NCBI RefSeq assembly: GCF_001468225.1
Contig: NZ_LNRU01000014.1
Location: 52,741-116,740, forward strand
Source: Sphingopyxis sp. H053
Lineage (GTDB): Bacteria; Pseudomonadota; Alphaproteobacteria; Sphingomonadales; Sphingomonadaceae
Reading direction: 5' to 3'
DNA length: 64,000 nucleotides
The notes under the pieces were generated by a model. That model was given only the letters and a program-made list of their open reading frames with translations. It was not told the origin of the DNA and searched no databases. The position numbers and the translations under genes are program-made. The first letter of the stretch is position 1. Each line of letters opens with the position of its first letter. This document shows positions 8,171 through 16,568 of the stretch, one piece after another.

Positions 8171-8986
8171 TTACAAAGAGAAGCCCTCGCCGAGATAGAG
8201 GCGACGCACCTCGGGGTCGGCGACGAGCTCTTCCGGGGAGCCGGCAAGCAGCACCTTGCCGTCGTAGATGATGCAGGCGCGGTCGACGAGGTCGAGCGTC
8301 TCGCGCACATTATGGTCAGTGATCAGCACGCCGATGCCGCGCGTCTTGAGGTCCACGACCAGATCGCGAATGTCGCTGATCGACAAGGGGTCGATGCCAG
8401 CAAAAGGTTCGTCGAGCAGCATGATCGACGGGTTGGCCGCGAGCGCGCGGGCGATTTCGGCGCGGCGCCGTTCGCCGCCCGACAGCGCCATCGCCGCCGA
8501 ATCGCGGAGGCGCGTGAGGCCGAATTCGTCGAGCAATTCTTCCATGCGCCGTTCGCGCGCGATCTTGTCGGGCTCGCTGAGTTCGAGCACCGCGCCGATA
8601 TTCTGCTCGACCGTCATGCCGCGAAAGATCGAGGTTTCCTGCGGCAGATAGCCGAGGCCGAGGATCGCGCGGCGATACATCGGCAGCGCGGTGATGTCGG
8701 CGCCGTCGAGCATGATGCGCCCGGCGTCGGGCTTCACCAGCCCCATGATCGAATAGAAGCAGGTCGTCTTGCCCGCGCCGTTCGGGCCGAGCAGGCCGAC
8801 GACCTCGCCCTTGCCGACCGACAGCGACACGTCGGAGAGGACGGTGCGCTTGTCATAGCTTTTGGCGATCGAAATGACCGCCAGACCGTTGCCCGCAGCG
8901 GCATCCTCGCGGACATGCGCCTTGTGCTCGGTGACGCCATGATCACTCTCGGTCAGTGTGCCCGCATTGGATTCGTCGTCGGTCAT
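8171..8986 (-). CDS. lptB: LPS export ABC transporter ATP-binding protein
   Basis: This 271-residue ABC ATPase has Walker A (GPNGAGKTT, residues 67-75), the signature LSGGERRRAEIARAL, Walker B IMLLDEPFAGIDP and the switch histidine in ITDHNVRET. The PLSISDIRDLV segment after Walker B is typical of LptB, which powers lipopolysaccharide extraction from the inner membrane with LptFG. About 25-30 residues precede the usual family start. The rpoN gene follows 15 bp downstream. The lptA/lptC genes expected upstream are not in this position. Confidence 0.95.
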   Translation of the reverse strand: MTDDESNAGTLTESDHGVTEHKAHVREDAAAGNGLAVISIAKSYDKRTVLSDVSLSVGKGEVVGLLGPNGAGKTTCFYSIMGLVKPDAGRIMLDGADITALPMYRRAILGLGYLPQETSIFRGMTVEQNIGAVLELSEPDKIARERRMEELLDEFGLTRLRDSAAMALSGGERRRAEIARALAANPSIMLLDEPFAGIDPLSISDIRDLVVDLKTRGIGVLITDHNVRETLDLVDRACIIYDGKVLLAGSPEELVADPEVRRLYLGEGFSL

Positions 8987-9075
8987 AGGTCGGTCGGTTC
9001 CGTTTCTAGCCCCCGGGCGGCGTTACCCCAGCGACGCAGCGAACGTCAATCTGGCAAGATTTTTGCAGGGCCGTT

Positions 9076-9168
9076 CCCCTCCCTTTCAGGGAGGGGTTAG
9101 GGGTGGGTCGCCGCAGGCGTTCTTTCCATCCGCATACCCACCCCCGACCCCTCCCTGAAAGGGAGGGG
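9076..9168. repeat. Intergenic inverted repeat, CCCTCCCTTTCAGGGAGGG family
   Basis: Arms of 33 bp (9076-9108 and 9136-9168) are near-perfect reverse complements, and each arm itself contains a small palindrome (CCCTCCCTttCAGGGAGGG). It differs in sequence from the CGTCATTCC family. It sits between the phosphomannomutase stop and lptB, so it may be the 3' hairpin of the former. Confidence 0.8.
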
Positions 9169-9177
9169 AGCAGGAGC

Positions 9178-10572
9178 CTAGTGCGCCGCCTGCGGCCCGC
9201 GCACGATCCCCGACAGCGCAAGCTGTTCGTCGATCGCCGCGAGCAGCCGCGCCAGTGCCGCCTCGTCCTTTGCCTCGGCGCGCGCGACGAGCACATCCTG
9301 CGTGTTCGAGGCGCGGAGCAGCCACCAGCCGTCGTCGGTGAGCACGCGCGCGCCGTCGGTGCGGTCGACCTGCGCGCCCGATGCCGTGAGCCGGTCGAGG
9401 ACTTCATCCACAATGGCGAATTTGCGGCTCTCGTCGACCTGGAAGCGCATTTCGGGGGTGTTGACCATCGGCGCCATATTGCCGCGCAATTCGGTGACGC
9501 TCTGCCCGAGCTTCGTCGCCGCCTCGATCAACCGCACCGCGGCATAGGGTGCATCGTCATAACCATAATAGCGGTCGGCGAAGAAGATATGCCCGCTCAT
9601 CTCGCCCGCGAGCGGACTGCCGGTTTCCTTCATCTTCGCCTTGATCAGGCTGTGGCCGGTCTTCCACATCAGCGGCTTGCCGCCGAGCTCGGCGACGCGG
9701 TCGAACAGCGCCTGGCTCGCCTTCACGTCGGCGATGACCGTCGCGCCGGGCAGGTCCTTCAGCACCGCCGCGGCATAGATTTGCAGCAGCTGATCGCCCC
9801 AGATCACCCGGCCCTCACCGTCGATCGCACCGATGCGGTCGCCGTCTCCATCGAAAGCGACGCCGAAATCGAGGCTCTTCTCCGCGACGAGCTTGCGCAG
9901 ATCGGCGAGATTCTTCTCTTCGGTGGGATCGGGATGGTGGTTCGGAAAATGGCCGTCGATGTCGGTAAACAGCAGATGATGCTCGCCCGGAAGGCGCGCG
10001 GTGAGTTTCTCGATGACGGTGCCCGCGGCGCCGTTTCCGGCGTCCCAGCCGATGCGGAAGGCGCCGCCGGCGAAGCCCTCGACCAGCCGGTCGACATAGG
10101 CGTCGACGATATCGATGCTCTGCGACGTGCCTTCGCCCCCAACATCGACGGACTCCCAGTCGCCCGCGGCGGCCATTTCACCGATGCCCAGGATATCGGC
10201 GCCGTAGAAGGGACGCCCCTGCATCACAAATTTGAAGCCATTATAGTCGGGGGGATTGTGGCTGCCGGTTATCTGTATGCCGCCCTCCACATCCTCGGTT
10301 GACGCGGCATAATAGAGCATCGGCGTCGGCCCGAGCCCGACATTGAGCGCGTCGGCGCCCGCGTCGTTGATCCCGGCAATCAGCGCGTCGGCGAGCATCG
10401 GCGACGAGAGGCGGCCGTCATAGCCGACGGCAATGCGCTTGCCGCCCGCGCGGCGGACCAGCGTCGCGAAGCTGCGGCCGATGGCATAGGCGTCCTTGTC
10501 GGACAGCGTGTCGCCAACGACCCCGCGGATGTCATATTCGCGCAGCATCGTCGGGTGGAAATTGTGCGTCAT
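9178..10572 (-). CDS. Phosphomannomutase/phosphoglucomutase
   Basis: This 464-residue alpha-D-phosphohexomutase interconverts hexose 1- and 6-phosphates for surface polysaccharide precursors. The phosphoserine loop is TGSHNPP (S104), the metal site is DGDGDR (D241, D243, D245), and the sugar loop is GEMSGH (323-328), as in AlgC-type bifunctional enzymes. The start at 10572 (MTHNFHPTMLREYDIRG) fits the family N-terminus and follows AGAGGA at proper spacing; the open frame extends further upstream but through a repeat element. The downstream end abuts an inverted repeat. Confidence 0.93.
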   Translation of the reverse strand: MTHNFHPTMLREYDIRGVVGDTLSDKDAYAIGRSFATLVRRAGGKRIAVGYDGRLSSPMLADALIAGINDAGADALNVGLGPTPMLYYAASTEDVEGGIQITGSHNPPDYNGFKFVMQGRPFYGADILGIGEMAAAGDWESVDVGGEGTSQSIDIVDAYVDRLVEGFAGGAFRIGWDAGNGAAGTVIEKLTARLPGEHHLLFTDIDGHFPNHHPDPTEEKNLADLRKLVAEKSLDFGVAFDGDGDRIGAIDGEGRVIWGDQLLQIYAAAVLKDLPGATVIADVKASQALFDRVAELGGKPLMWKTGHSLIKAKMKETGSPLAGEMSGHIFFADRYYGYDDAPYAAVRLIEAATKLGQSVTELRGNMAPMVNTPEMRFQVDESRKFAIVDEVLDRLTASGAQVDRTDGARVLTDDGWWLLRASNTQDVLVARAEAKDEAALARLLAAIDEQLALSGIVRGPQAAH

Positions 10573-10600
10573 CTTTGATCCTCTTGGGGGAGAGAAGGTA

Positions 10601-10866
10601 AGGGTCCGTACTCCACTACAGCGCCGTCGAGGCGCCCAAATGGCGAACAGATCGGGCCGAGAGACGCGCCGGGAAGGCTGGTTGCCTTTCCAAGCGGCTC
10701 TCGGATCGAGATGGAAGCCATTTGGGCGTCCCGAAGGGATTTGATCAAAATGGCCCATTGCTTCGTCGAGAAGTCTGGAAATATCGACATATTCCTCCGC
10801 CTTCTCTCCTCGCACTGAGCCATTTTGCTTCAAACCTCGACGGCGCTGTAGTGGAGTACGGACCCT
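10601..10866. mobile_element. MITE-like element with perfect 32-bp terminal inverted repeats
   Basis: Left arm 10601-10632 and right arm 10835-10866 are exact reverse complements over 32 bp, bounding 266 bp with no convincing gene inside. The interior carries secondary inverted repeats (GCCCAAATGGC near 10635 against GCCATTTGGGC near 10717). The right arm overlaps the mipZ stop codon and the left arm is 29 bp upstream of the phosphomannomutase start. The size, perfect ends and lack of a transposase fit a non-autonomous miniature element. No clear target-site duplication can be defined. Confidence 0.6.
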
Positions 10867-11686
10867 AGGCGGCGGCGAACAAATCCCCGTCCGGATGCAA
10901 TCTTTCGCGCACCGGGAGGTTCAGTCCGCCCATCGCCTCACGGAGTTCCTGCCGCGCGACGACGTGGCCAATCCCCATGCCGCCAAGGTGCGCCTTGTCG
11001 AGCAGGGTGAGGCCAGCCGGGAAAAGCTCGCGATAGATGACGCGCTCGCCGAGCCCGGGGATGACGCGGAACCCGACGCGCCGCGACAACTGGGTCAATG
11101 CCTCGCCGACGCGGCGCATATTGTGCGCGTCGACATGCTGGAGACGGTTGCGCAGGATGATCCAGTCCATCGTCCGCCCGTCGGTCTTCGCGCGCGTCTT
11201 GCGCGCGTCCCAGATCAGTTCGGAATAGAAGCTGGGGCGGGTAACCTGAAAGGTTTCGGGATCGACCTGTCCGATCAGGTCGAAATCGATGAAGCTGTCG
11301 TTGATCGGGGTGACGAGCGTGTCGGCGCTCGTCGCGAGGTGGCGCGCAAAAACGTCGTCGCGGCCCGGGGTGTCGGCGATCAGATAATCGACGTCTTCGC
11401 TCAGCGCCGTGACCTGGTCGTCGAGTTCTTCGATGGTCGAGCCGGTGAACACCTCGAAGCGCGGGGTCGGCAGCGCGATCTCGCGGCGCTTCGCGGTATT
11501 CTCGCGATTTTCGAGATAGCGGTGGAAGGTGCGCTGGCGCGGGTCGAGATCGATGCCTGCGACGCGCCAGCCCTGGCTCGCCAGCGCGACCGCGAAATGC
11601 ACGGCGCAAGTCGATTTCCCCGTCCCGCCCTTTTCATTGGCAAAGATGATGCGGTGCGGTGCGGGCTTCGTCGCTGAGGTCGTCAT
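10865..11686 (-). CDS. mipZ: Division-plane positioning ATPase MipZ
   Basis: This 273-residue ParA/MinD-type ATPase has the deviant Walker A NEKGGTGKST (signature K19, catalytic-loop K24), a LIADTPGRDD segment and the MipZ-type C-terminal part FPAGLTLLDKAHL. In alphaproteobacteria MipZ forms bipolar gradients from ParB complexes and inhibits FtsZ assembly, placing the division site at mid-cell. The stop codon overlaps the right inverted repeat of the MITE-like element, which therefore forms the 3' end of the transcript. It is divergent from panC. Confidence 0.93.
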   Translation of the reverse strand: MTTSATKPAPHRIIFANEKGGTGKSTCAVHFAVALASQGWRVAGIDLDPRQRTFHRYLENRENTAKRREIALPTPRFEVFTGSTIEELDDQVTALSEDVDYLIADTPGRDDVFARHLATSADTLVTPINDSFIDFDLIGQVDPETFQVTRPSFYSELIWDARKTRAKTDGRTMDWIILRNRLQHVDAHNMRRVGEALTQLSRRVGFRVIPGLGERVIYRELFPAGLTLLDKAHLGGMGIGHVVARQELREAMGGLNLPVRERLHPDGDLFAAA

Positions 11687-11772
11687 GGGGCGTTGCGATT
11701 TTCCTGTTTGCGCGGCATGGCGGCCGGCGCGCGAAGTGATATAGTCGCGCCAATATCGGAGGGCGACCAGCC

Positions 11773-12615
11773 GTGCAAATCATCCGTGACATCGCGATGC
11801 TGCACCGTGCCGTTACGGCACTGAAGCAGGGAGGAAAGAGCGTCGCTCTGGTCCCGACGATGGGGTCGCTGCACGATGGCCACCTCTCGCTCGTGCGCAT
11901 GGCAAAGCGCGTCGCCGACCACGCGGTCGTCTCGATTTTCGTCAATCCGACGCAATTCGGCCCCAACGAGGATTTCGCCGCTTATCCGCGCGACGAGGCG
12001 CGCGATGCGGCGATGCTGGTCGAGGAAGGCACCAGCCTGCTTTGGGCGCCCGATGTCAGCGTCATGTATCCCGGCGGACACAGCACGCATATCGAGGTCG
12101 CCGAACTCGGCGCCGATTATTGCGGCGCGGCGCGCCCCGGCCATTTCGACGGCGTCGCGACCGTCGTTGCCAAATTGTTCAACCAGGTGCGGCCCGACGT
12201 GGCGATCTTCGGCGAAAAGGACTGGCAGCAGCTCGCGATCATCCGCCGCATGGCGCGCGACCTCGACTTCGGCATCGACATTTTGGGGGCGCCGATCGCG
12301 CGCGACACCGACGGCCTCGCGCTGTCATCGCGCAACGCCTATCTCTCCCCCGAACAGCGCACGGCGGCAACCATCTTTCCGCGTGCGCTGAACACCGCGG
12401 CGCAAGCGATCGCGGGCGGCGCCGATGTCGACGAAGCGCTCGCCAGGGCCGAGACGGTGATCGTCGGGGGGGGCTTCGACAGCGTCGACTATGTCGCGCT
12501 CGCCGATGCCGACAGCCTCGAGAGACTGGACGCTTTTCGGAAGCCCGCGCGGCTTCTGGCGGCGGCACGGATCGGAAAAACGCGGCTGATCGACAATCTT
12601 CCGGTCGGCGATTAA
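11773..12615 (+). CDS. panC: Pantoate--beta-alanine ligase
   Basis: The 280-residue enzyme condenses pantoate and beta-alanine with ATP to give pantothenate, the coenzyme A precursor. The HIGH-like nucleotide motif is MGSLHDGHLSL (H34, H37). The FVNPTQFGPNEDF and FGEKDWQQL motifs and the KMSKS-equivalent SSRNAYLSPEQR are all present. The start is GTG at 11773, preceded by a GGAGGG ribosome-binding site. panB and panD are not nearby. Confidence 0.96.
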   Translation: MQIIRDIAMLHRAVTALKQGGKSVALVPTMGSLHDGHLSLVRMAKRVADHAVVSIFVNPTQFGPNEDFAAYPRDEARDAAMLVEEGTSLLWAPDVSVMYPGGHSTHIEVAELGADYCGAARPGHFDGVATVVAKLFNQVRPDVAIFGEKDWQQLAIIRRMARDLDFGIDILGAPIARDTDGLALSSRNAYLSPEQRTAATIFPRALNTAAQAIAGGADVDEALARAETVIVGGGFDSVDYVALADADSLERLDAFRKPARLLAAARIGKTRLIDNLPVGD

Positions 12616-12676
12616 CGCCAAAACTCACGGAGTTCCGGGAGCTTCGGACGATATCCACAAAAAAATCGGATCGCCG

Positions 12677-12691
12677 TTAACGCTTTGTTGA
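12677..12691. promoter_or_regulatory. Possible CtrA-type site upstream of Sel1-like gene
   Basis: TTAA-N7-TTGA matches the alphaproteobacterial CtrA pattern TTAA-N7-TTAA with one mismatch, 62 bp upstream of the ATG at 12753. Other spacing rules are unknown here, and such a short motif can occur by chance. Confidence 0.25.
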
Positions 12692-12752
12692 CCATAAACC
12701 GCAACTTTGGACCCCGAGGTCTCCATGTGGGGTGGAGGCAAAGGGGGTTATC

Positions 12753-13067
12753 ATGGCGAATAGTCTGAAGTCTGCCCAATATCTGATCGAGAGCCGTCTG
12801 CTCGACGCCGCGCGCGGCGACGCCAATGCCTATTTCGATCTCGGCATCGCTTTTTCGACCGGCACCGGCGGGGTCGATGTCGACCTGATCCAGGCGCATA
12901 AATGGTTCAACCTCGCCGCGCTCGGCGGCAATATCGAAGGCCAGCAGTGCCGCGCCGACTTGTCGGACGAGATGTCGCCGGGCGAAATCGCCGAGGCGCA
13001 GCGCCAGGCGCGCGCCTGGCTCGACGAGACCGCCCGCCGTCCTGCCGCGCGCCGTTTCGCGGCCTAA
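12753..13067 (+). CDS. Sel1-repeat-like small protein
   Basis: The 104-residue product has one or two Sel1/TPR-like helix pairs: ARGDANAYFDLGIAFSTGTGGVDVDLIQAHKWFNLAA closely follows the Sel1 pattern of A-x-x-x-LG and A-x-x-W-x-x-x-A. Such repeats mediate protein-protein contacts; the partner is unknown. ATG 12753 is preceded by AGGGGG at good spacing and is preferred to GTG 12732. The last 4 bp overlap the convergent FemAB-like gene. Confidence 0.75.
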   Translation: MANSLKSAQYLIESRLLDAARGDANAYFDLGIAFSTGTGGVDVDLIQAHKWFNLAALGGNIEGQQCRADLSDEMSPGEIAEAQRQARAWLDETARRPAARRFAA

Positions 13068-14215
13068 TCCTTTCGCTTGAAGGGCGTCTGCCCTTCCAGC
13101 CACTCCATTTCACTTTCTTCGGCGCGGCGTTCCTGTTCGAGATAATCGGCGACCGCGCGGCGAAATCCCGGATCGGCGATGAAATGCGCCGACCATGTCG
13201 CGACGGGGCCATAGCCGCGCGCGAGCTTGTGCCCGCCCTGCGCGCCCGCCTCGACGCGCCGCAGGCCGCGCGCGATCGCAATGTCGATCGCGCGATAATA
13301 GCATAGTTCGAAATGCAGATATGGGATCTCGGTGAGACAGCCCCAATAGCGGCCGTAGAGCGTATCGGCGCCGACGAAGTGCAGCGCGCCCGCGACCGGT
13401 CTTTGCTCGCCGTCATAGGCGATCAGCAGGATGATCTGCTCCGCCATCCGCTCGCCCATCAGGTCGAACGCTTCGCGCGTCAGATACGGATGCCCCCATT
13501 TGCGCGCACCGGTGTCCTGATAGAAAAGCCACATCGCGTCCCAATGTTCGGGACCGATCGCGTCGCCCGTCAGCTCCTCGATCCGCAGACCGTCGACCGC
13601 GCGCAGCCGTTCCTTGCGGAGCTGCTTGCGCTTCGCCGAATTCAGCGTGCCAAGGAAATCGTCGAAGCTGCGATAACCCGCGTTCGCGAAATGAAACTGG
13701 ATATCACGGCGGACGAGCCAGCCCGCCTCCTCGAACAGGGCCATCTGGTCGGGCGCCACAAAGGTCGCGTGCGCCGACGATAGCTGGTTCTGCCGCACCA
13801 CCGCCTCGGCGGCGCGGAGCAGCAGCAAGGCGTCGCCCCGATCCGTTGCCAGCAGGCGCGGTCCCGGCACGGGGGTGAAGGGCGCCGCGATCTGCAGTTT
13901 CGGATAATAATCGCCGCCCGCGCGCGCCCAGGCGTCGGCCCAGGCATGGTCGAACACATATTCGCCCTGGCTGTGCGACTTGAGGTACGCGGGCGCGGCG
14001 GCGACGAGCGTCCCGCCGGCATCCTCGACGAGCAAGGGTGCCGCTTGCCAGCCGGTACCCGCCCCGACGCTGCCCGATTGCTCGAGCAGCGACAGGAACG
14101 CATGGCCGACGAACGGATTGCCGCCATCGTGCAACGCGTCCCATGCGGCGGCGTCGATGGCGGCGACGCCGGTTCCGAGCGATATCGTGCGCGCGGGTGG
14201 GTCGGCCTCTGCCAC
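13064..14215 (-). CDS. FemAB-like GNAT-fold acyltransferase (DUF482 family)
   Basis: The 383-residue protein matches the alphaproteobacterial family of peptidogalycan-like FemAB_like proteins: an N-terminal NPFVGHAFLSLLEQSGS block, a central SAKRKQLRKERL motif and a C-terminal GLRRVEAGAQGGHKLARGY block. The fold is a double GNAT, suggesting transfer of an acyl or aminoacyl group to an amine, but the substrate is not known. It is the last gene of a minus-strand unit (DUF3572, HAD, RidA-like), 8 bp behind the RidA-like gene. Confidence 0.85.
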   Translation of the reverse strand: MAEADPPARTISLGTGVAAIDAAAWDALHDGGNPFVGHAFLSLLEQSGSVGAGTGWQAAPLLVEDAGGTLVAAAPAYLKSHSQGEYVFDHAWADAWARAGGDYYPKLQIAAPFTPVPGPRLLATDRGDALLLLRAAEAVVRQNQLSSAHATFVAPDQMALFEEAGWLVRRDIQFHFANAGYRSFDDFLGTLNSAKRKQLRKERLRAVDGLRIEELTGDAIGPEHWDAMWLFYQDTGARKWGHPYLTREAFDLMGERMAEQIILLIAYDGEQRPVAGALHFVGADTLYGRYWGCLTEIPYLHFELCYYRAIDIAIARGLRRVEAGAQGGHKLARGYGPVATWSAHFIADPGFRRAVADYLEQERRAEESEMEWLEGQTPFKRKD

Positions 14216-14223
14216 CGGAATTC

Positions 14224-14688
14224 CTAGGCGGGCTTCACCGCGACGATCGCGTCGGCCTCGACGGCGGCACCGAGCGGCAGCACGGCGACGCCGACCGCGG
14301 CGCGCGCATGACGGCCCGCTTCGCCGAAGAGGGTTTCGAACAGCTCCGACGCGCCATTGGCGACCTTTGCCTGATCGGTGAAGCCGGGGGTGCTGTTGAC
14401 GAACACGCCGAGCTTGACGACGCGCTCGACACGCGACCAGTCACCGCCGAGCGCTTGCCCGATCTGGGCGACGAGCATCAGCGCGACGCGCTGCGCGGCA
14501 TCCTGCCCGCCCGCGACGTCGACATCTTCGCCAAGGCGGCCGGTCACGACCTGCCCGTCGCGGAACGGCAGCTGGCCGCTGACATAGAGCAGGCCATTAT
14601 GCTCGACGACGGGCACATAGGCGGCGACCGGCGCGGCGGGCTTGGGGAGTTCGAGGCCGAGTTCGGCGATTTTGGCGGCGATATCCAT
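14224..14688 (-). CDS. RidA/YjgF-family protein
   Basis: The 154-residue protein has the RidA fold signature: LLYVSGQLPFRDG near the N-terminus, a middle VVKLGVFVNSTPGFT strand, and ARAAVGVAVLPLGAAVEADAI near the C-terminus, where the Arg that binds the carboxylate of enamine/imine substrates is present. RidA homologues deaminate reactive 2-aminoacrylate-type intermediates from amino acid metabolism. This longer subgroup may differ in substrate. It sits between the HAD and FemAB-like genes with short gaps. Confidence 0.88.
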   Translation of the reverse strand: MDIAAKIAELGLELPKPAAPVAAYVPVVEHNGLLYVSGQLPFRDGQVVTGRLGEDVDVAGGQDAAQRVALMLVAQIGQALGGDWSRVERVVKLGVFVNSTPGFTDQAKVANGASELFETLFGEAGRHARAAVGVAVLPLGAAVEADAIVAVKPA

Positions 14689-14703
14689 GAGAGAACTTCC
14701 TTG

Positions 14704-15345
14704 TTAGACCGGTTCGACAGCCGGGGCGGGGATGTTTTCGGCGAGGCGCGCCAAGATCCAGTCGCGCGCCGCCGTCCAGTCGTCGATGCGCGCATGCGCG
14801 TGCTTCGCGGGCGCGATCTTACCCGCGATCGCGGGCTCGCCGACGAGATGGAGCCGCCACACGTCGGGCGCCTCGTGCGCGACTGACATATGGTGGCCCG
14901 CAAGGTCATCGATGAAGACAGCGACCGAAGGCTGATATTGCTCGATCAGGCGGCGCACCGGTTCGCCCTTGCCGCCGCGGCTGCCGATCACCGGCGCGTG
15001 GAAATCGTGGAGCGCGAGCTGTTCGATGCGCGCCTGCTGATGTTCGGGGCCGACGTTGGTGAGCACAACGATATCGGCCTCGGCGCCGATCGCCGCCATC
15101 GCCGCGAGCGCACCGGCGATCGGATATTGCCGCGTCATTTCCCGGCGGAAAAAGCCGTCGAGCAAGGGCCACACTTCGGCGGCCTCGAGCGGCGTGCCGC
15201 ATTCCTTGCGTTTCAGCGCGTTCGCGAAGCTCGCGTCCTCGATGCGGAAGATCACGCCATGTTCGGCGTCGACCCATTCGGCGAAGGGGACGACCATGTG
15301 CATCAGCACCTCGTCGCAATCGGTGATGACGAGCGGGCGGTTCAT
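14704..15345 (-). CDS. HAD-family hydrolase
   Basis: The 213-residue product carries motif I as TDCDEVL (D9, D11), motif II in VVLTNVG, a lysine in SRGGKGEPV and motif IV FIDDLAGHH. The DxD form predicts phosphatase activity. A relatively large cap lies between motifs I and II (residues about 20-85). The substrate is not evident. Its start overlaps the stop of the DUF3572 gene by 4 bp (ATGA), indicating coupled translation, and the RidA-like gene follows 15 bp downstream. Confidence 0.82.
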   Translation of the reverse strand: MNRPLVITDCDEVLMHMVVPFAEWVDAEHGVIFRIEDASFANALKRKECGTPLEAAEVWPLLDGFFRREMTRQYPIAGALAAMAAIGAEADIVVLTNVGPEHQQARIEQLALHDFHAPVIGSRGGKGEPVRRLIEQYQPSVAVFIDDLAGHHMSVAHEAPDVWRLHLVGEPAIAGKIAPAKHAHARIDDWTAARDWILARLAENIPAPAVEPV

Positions 15346-15629
15346 GCGGTGGTTCCTTCGAGTCTCTGGGCGGCGGCAGCGATGCTGGCAGGCGGCACCT
15401 GCAATGCATCGGCGCAGGCGACAAGGTCGTTTTCGTGGCCCGTGAGGAACGACAGGATCGCCGCGAGCGTCGCCTGCTCACCGAGCGAGGCGCGCAGTTC
15501 GTCGGGGGCGAGCCCGGTCAGGCCAAGCAGCCGTTCGGCGCGCGGTTCGTCGTTCAAAATCCAGCCGAGCGCCTGAAGCGCCAGCGCGGCATCGCCATCG
15601 TGCAAGTCGTGTGTCCCTAATTGTGTCAT
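15342..15629 (-). CDS. DUF3572 family protein
   Basis: The 95-residue acidic, helical protein matches the alphaproteobacterial DUF3572 pattern: ALALQALGWILNDEPRAERLL, then GLTGLAPDELRASL and ILSFLTGHENDLVACAD. Its function is unknown. It heads a four-gene minus-strand operon and overlaps the HAD gene by 4 bp. It is transcribed divergently from divK. Confidence 0.8.
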   Translation of the reverse strand: MTQLGTHDLHDGDAALALQALGWILNDEPRAERLLGLTGLAPDELRASLGEQATLAAILSFLTGHENDLVACADALQVPPASIAAAAQRLEGTTA

Positions 15630-15682
15630 GCCGCCGATTCGCCTAAACGGGCCGCGTACGCAAGGTGGGGAACATAAGTAAC

Positions 15683-16045
15683 ATGGGCAAGACCATCCTG
15701 GTCGTCGAAGATAATGAGCTCAACCTTCGCCTCTTCTGCGACCTGCTCAACGCCCATGGCTATAGCGCGCATCCGGTGCGCGACGGACGCGACGCGCTGG
15801 CCAAGGCGCGCGAAGTGTCGCCCGACCTGATCATCATGGACATCCAGTTGCCGCATGTCAGCGGGCTCGACCTGATCGGCCAGATGAAGGCCGACCTGAC
15901 CTTGCGTGCGGTGCCGATCATGGCGGTCACCGCCTATGCGGGGAAGGGCGACGAGGAACAGATCAAGGCGGCGGGCGCCGAAGCCTATGTGTCCAAACCG
16001 ATTTCGGTGATCAAATTCATCGAAAGCGTCGGGGCCTTCGCCTAG
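15683..16045 (+). CDS. divK: Single-domain response regulator DivK
   Basis: The 120-residue receiver domain with no output domain has acidic residues E9/D10, phosphoacceptor D53 (IIMDIQLP), a conserved Thr in MAVTAYAG and Lys in YVSKPIS. The IQLPHVSGLD and ITxYAGKGDEE-like features match DivK, which controls CtrA activity and cell-cycle asymmetry through PleC/DivJ/DivL in alphaproteobacteria. The ATG at 15683 matches the DivK N-terminus; a GTG at 15665 is less likely. PleD, often adjacent to divK, is not present here. Confidence 0.9.
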   Translation: MGKTILVVEDNELNLRLFCDLLNAHGYSAHPVRDGRDALAKAREVSPDLIIMDIQLPHVSGLDLIGQMKADLTLRAVPIMAVTAYAGKGDEEQIKAAGAEAYVSKPISVIKFIESVGAFA

Positions 16046-16198
16046 CCTTTTTTCGATCGCCCGACGTCGATTGCGACGGGCCGCCCAAAATCATCGGCGA
16101 GTCGCTGGCGCGGGCGGTGAGCGCACGGCCGGTTCAGCCACCGGCCAGCTTTCTTTTCCTAATCCTGATCGCGGGGGTTCAGGATGGAAGGACATAAG

Positions 16199-16543
16199 AT
16201 GTTTTTGATGAAAAGGCTGGCCTTGACGGCGTTGATCGGCGCGACGACGCTGGCCGCCATGCCGACCGAAGCCGAGGCGCGCAGCCGCCACCATCGGCAC
16301 GGGCATTACGACCGCGACCATGATCGCTGGCAGGATCGCCGCGAATATCGGCGTCACCGCGAAGGCCGATATTATCGGAACTGCCGCACCAGCGGCACGA
16401 CGGGGCTGATCGTCGGCGGCGCGGCCGGCGCCTTGCTGGGCCGCGAAATCGATAGCCGGGGCGATCGCGCGACGGGCACGATCCTCGGTGCCGCCGGCGG
16501 CGCGCTGCTCGGCCGCGAGATCGACCGCAAGCGTCGCTGCTGA
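16199..16543 (+). CDS. Glycine-zipper 2TM outer-membrane/periplasmic protein
   Basis: The 114-residue protein has a signal peptide (MFLMKRLALTALIGATTLAAMPTEAEA), a His/Arg/Asp/Tyr-rich segment (RHHRHGHYDRDHDRW) that could bind metal, and two glycine-zipper segments (LIVGGAAGALLGREID and ILGAAGGALLGREID). Such proteins insert in or near the envelope, resembling the SlyB/OsmB type; function unknown. The ATG at 16199 follows GGAAGGA at 6-nt spacing, better than the ATG at 16184. Confidence 0.8.
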   Translation: MFLMKRLALTALIGATTLAAMPTEAEARSRHHRHGHYDRDHDRWQDRREYRRHREGRYYRNCRTSGTTGLIVGGAAGALLGREIDSRGDRATGTILGAAGGALLGREIDRKRRC

Positions 16544-16568
16544 CCGCCGCGGGGGAAGGAAAGGACCG

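Noticed and set aside
9178..10833. Phosphomannomutase read as 551 residues from 10833
   Set aside because: The extension runs through the MITE-like repeat, while ATG 10572 has a ribosome-binding site and family N-terminus.
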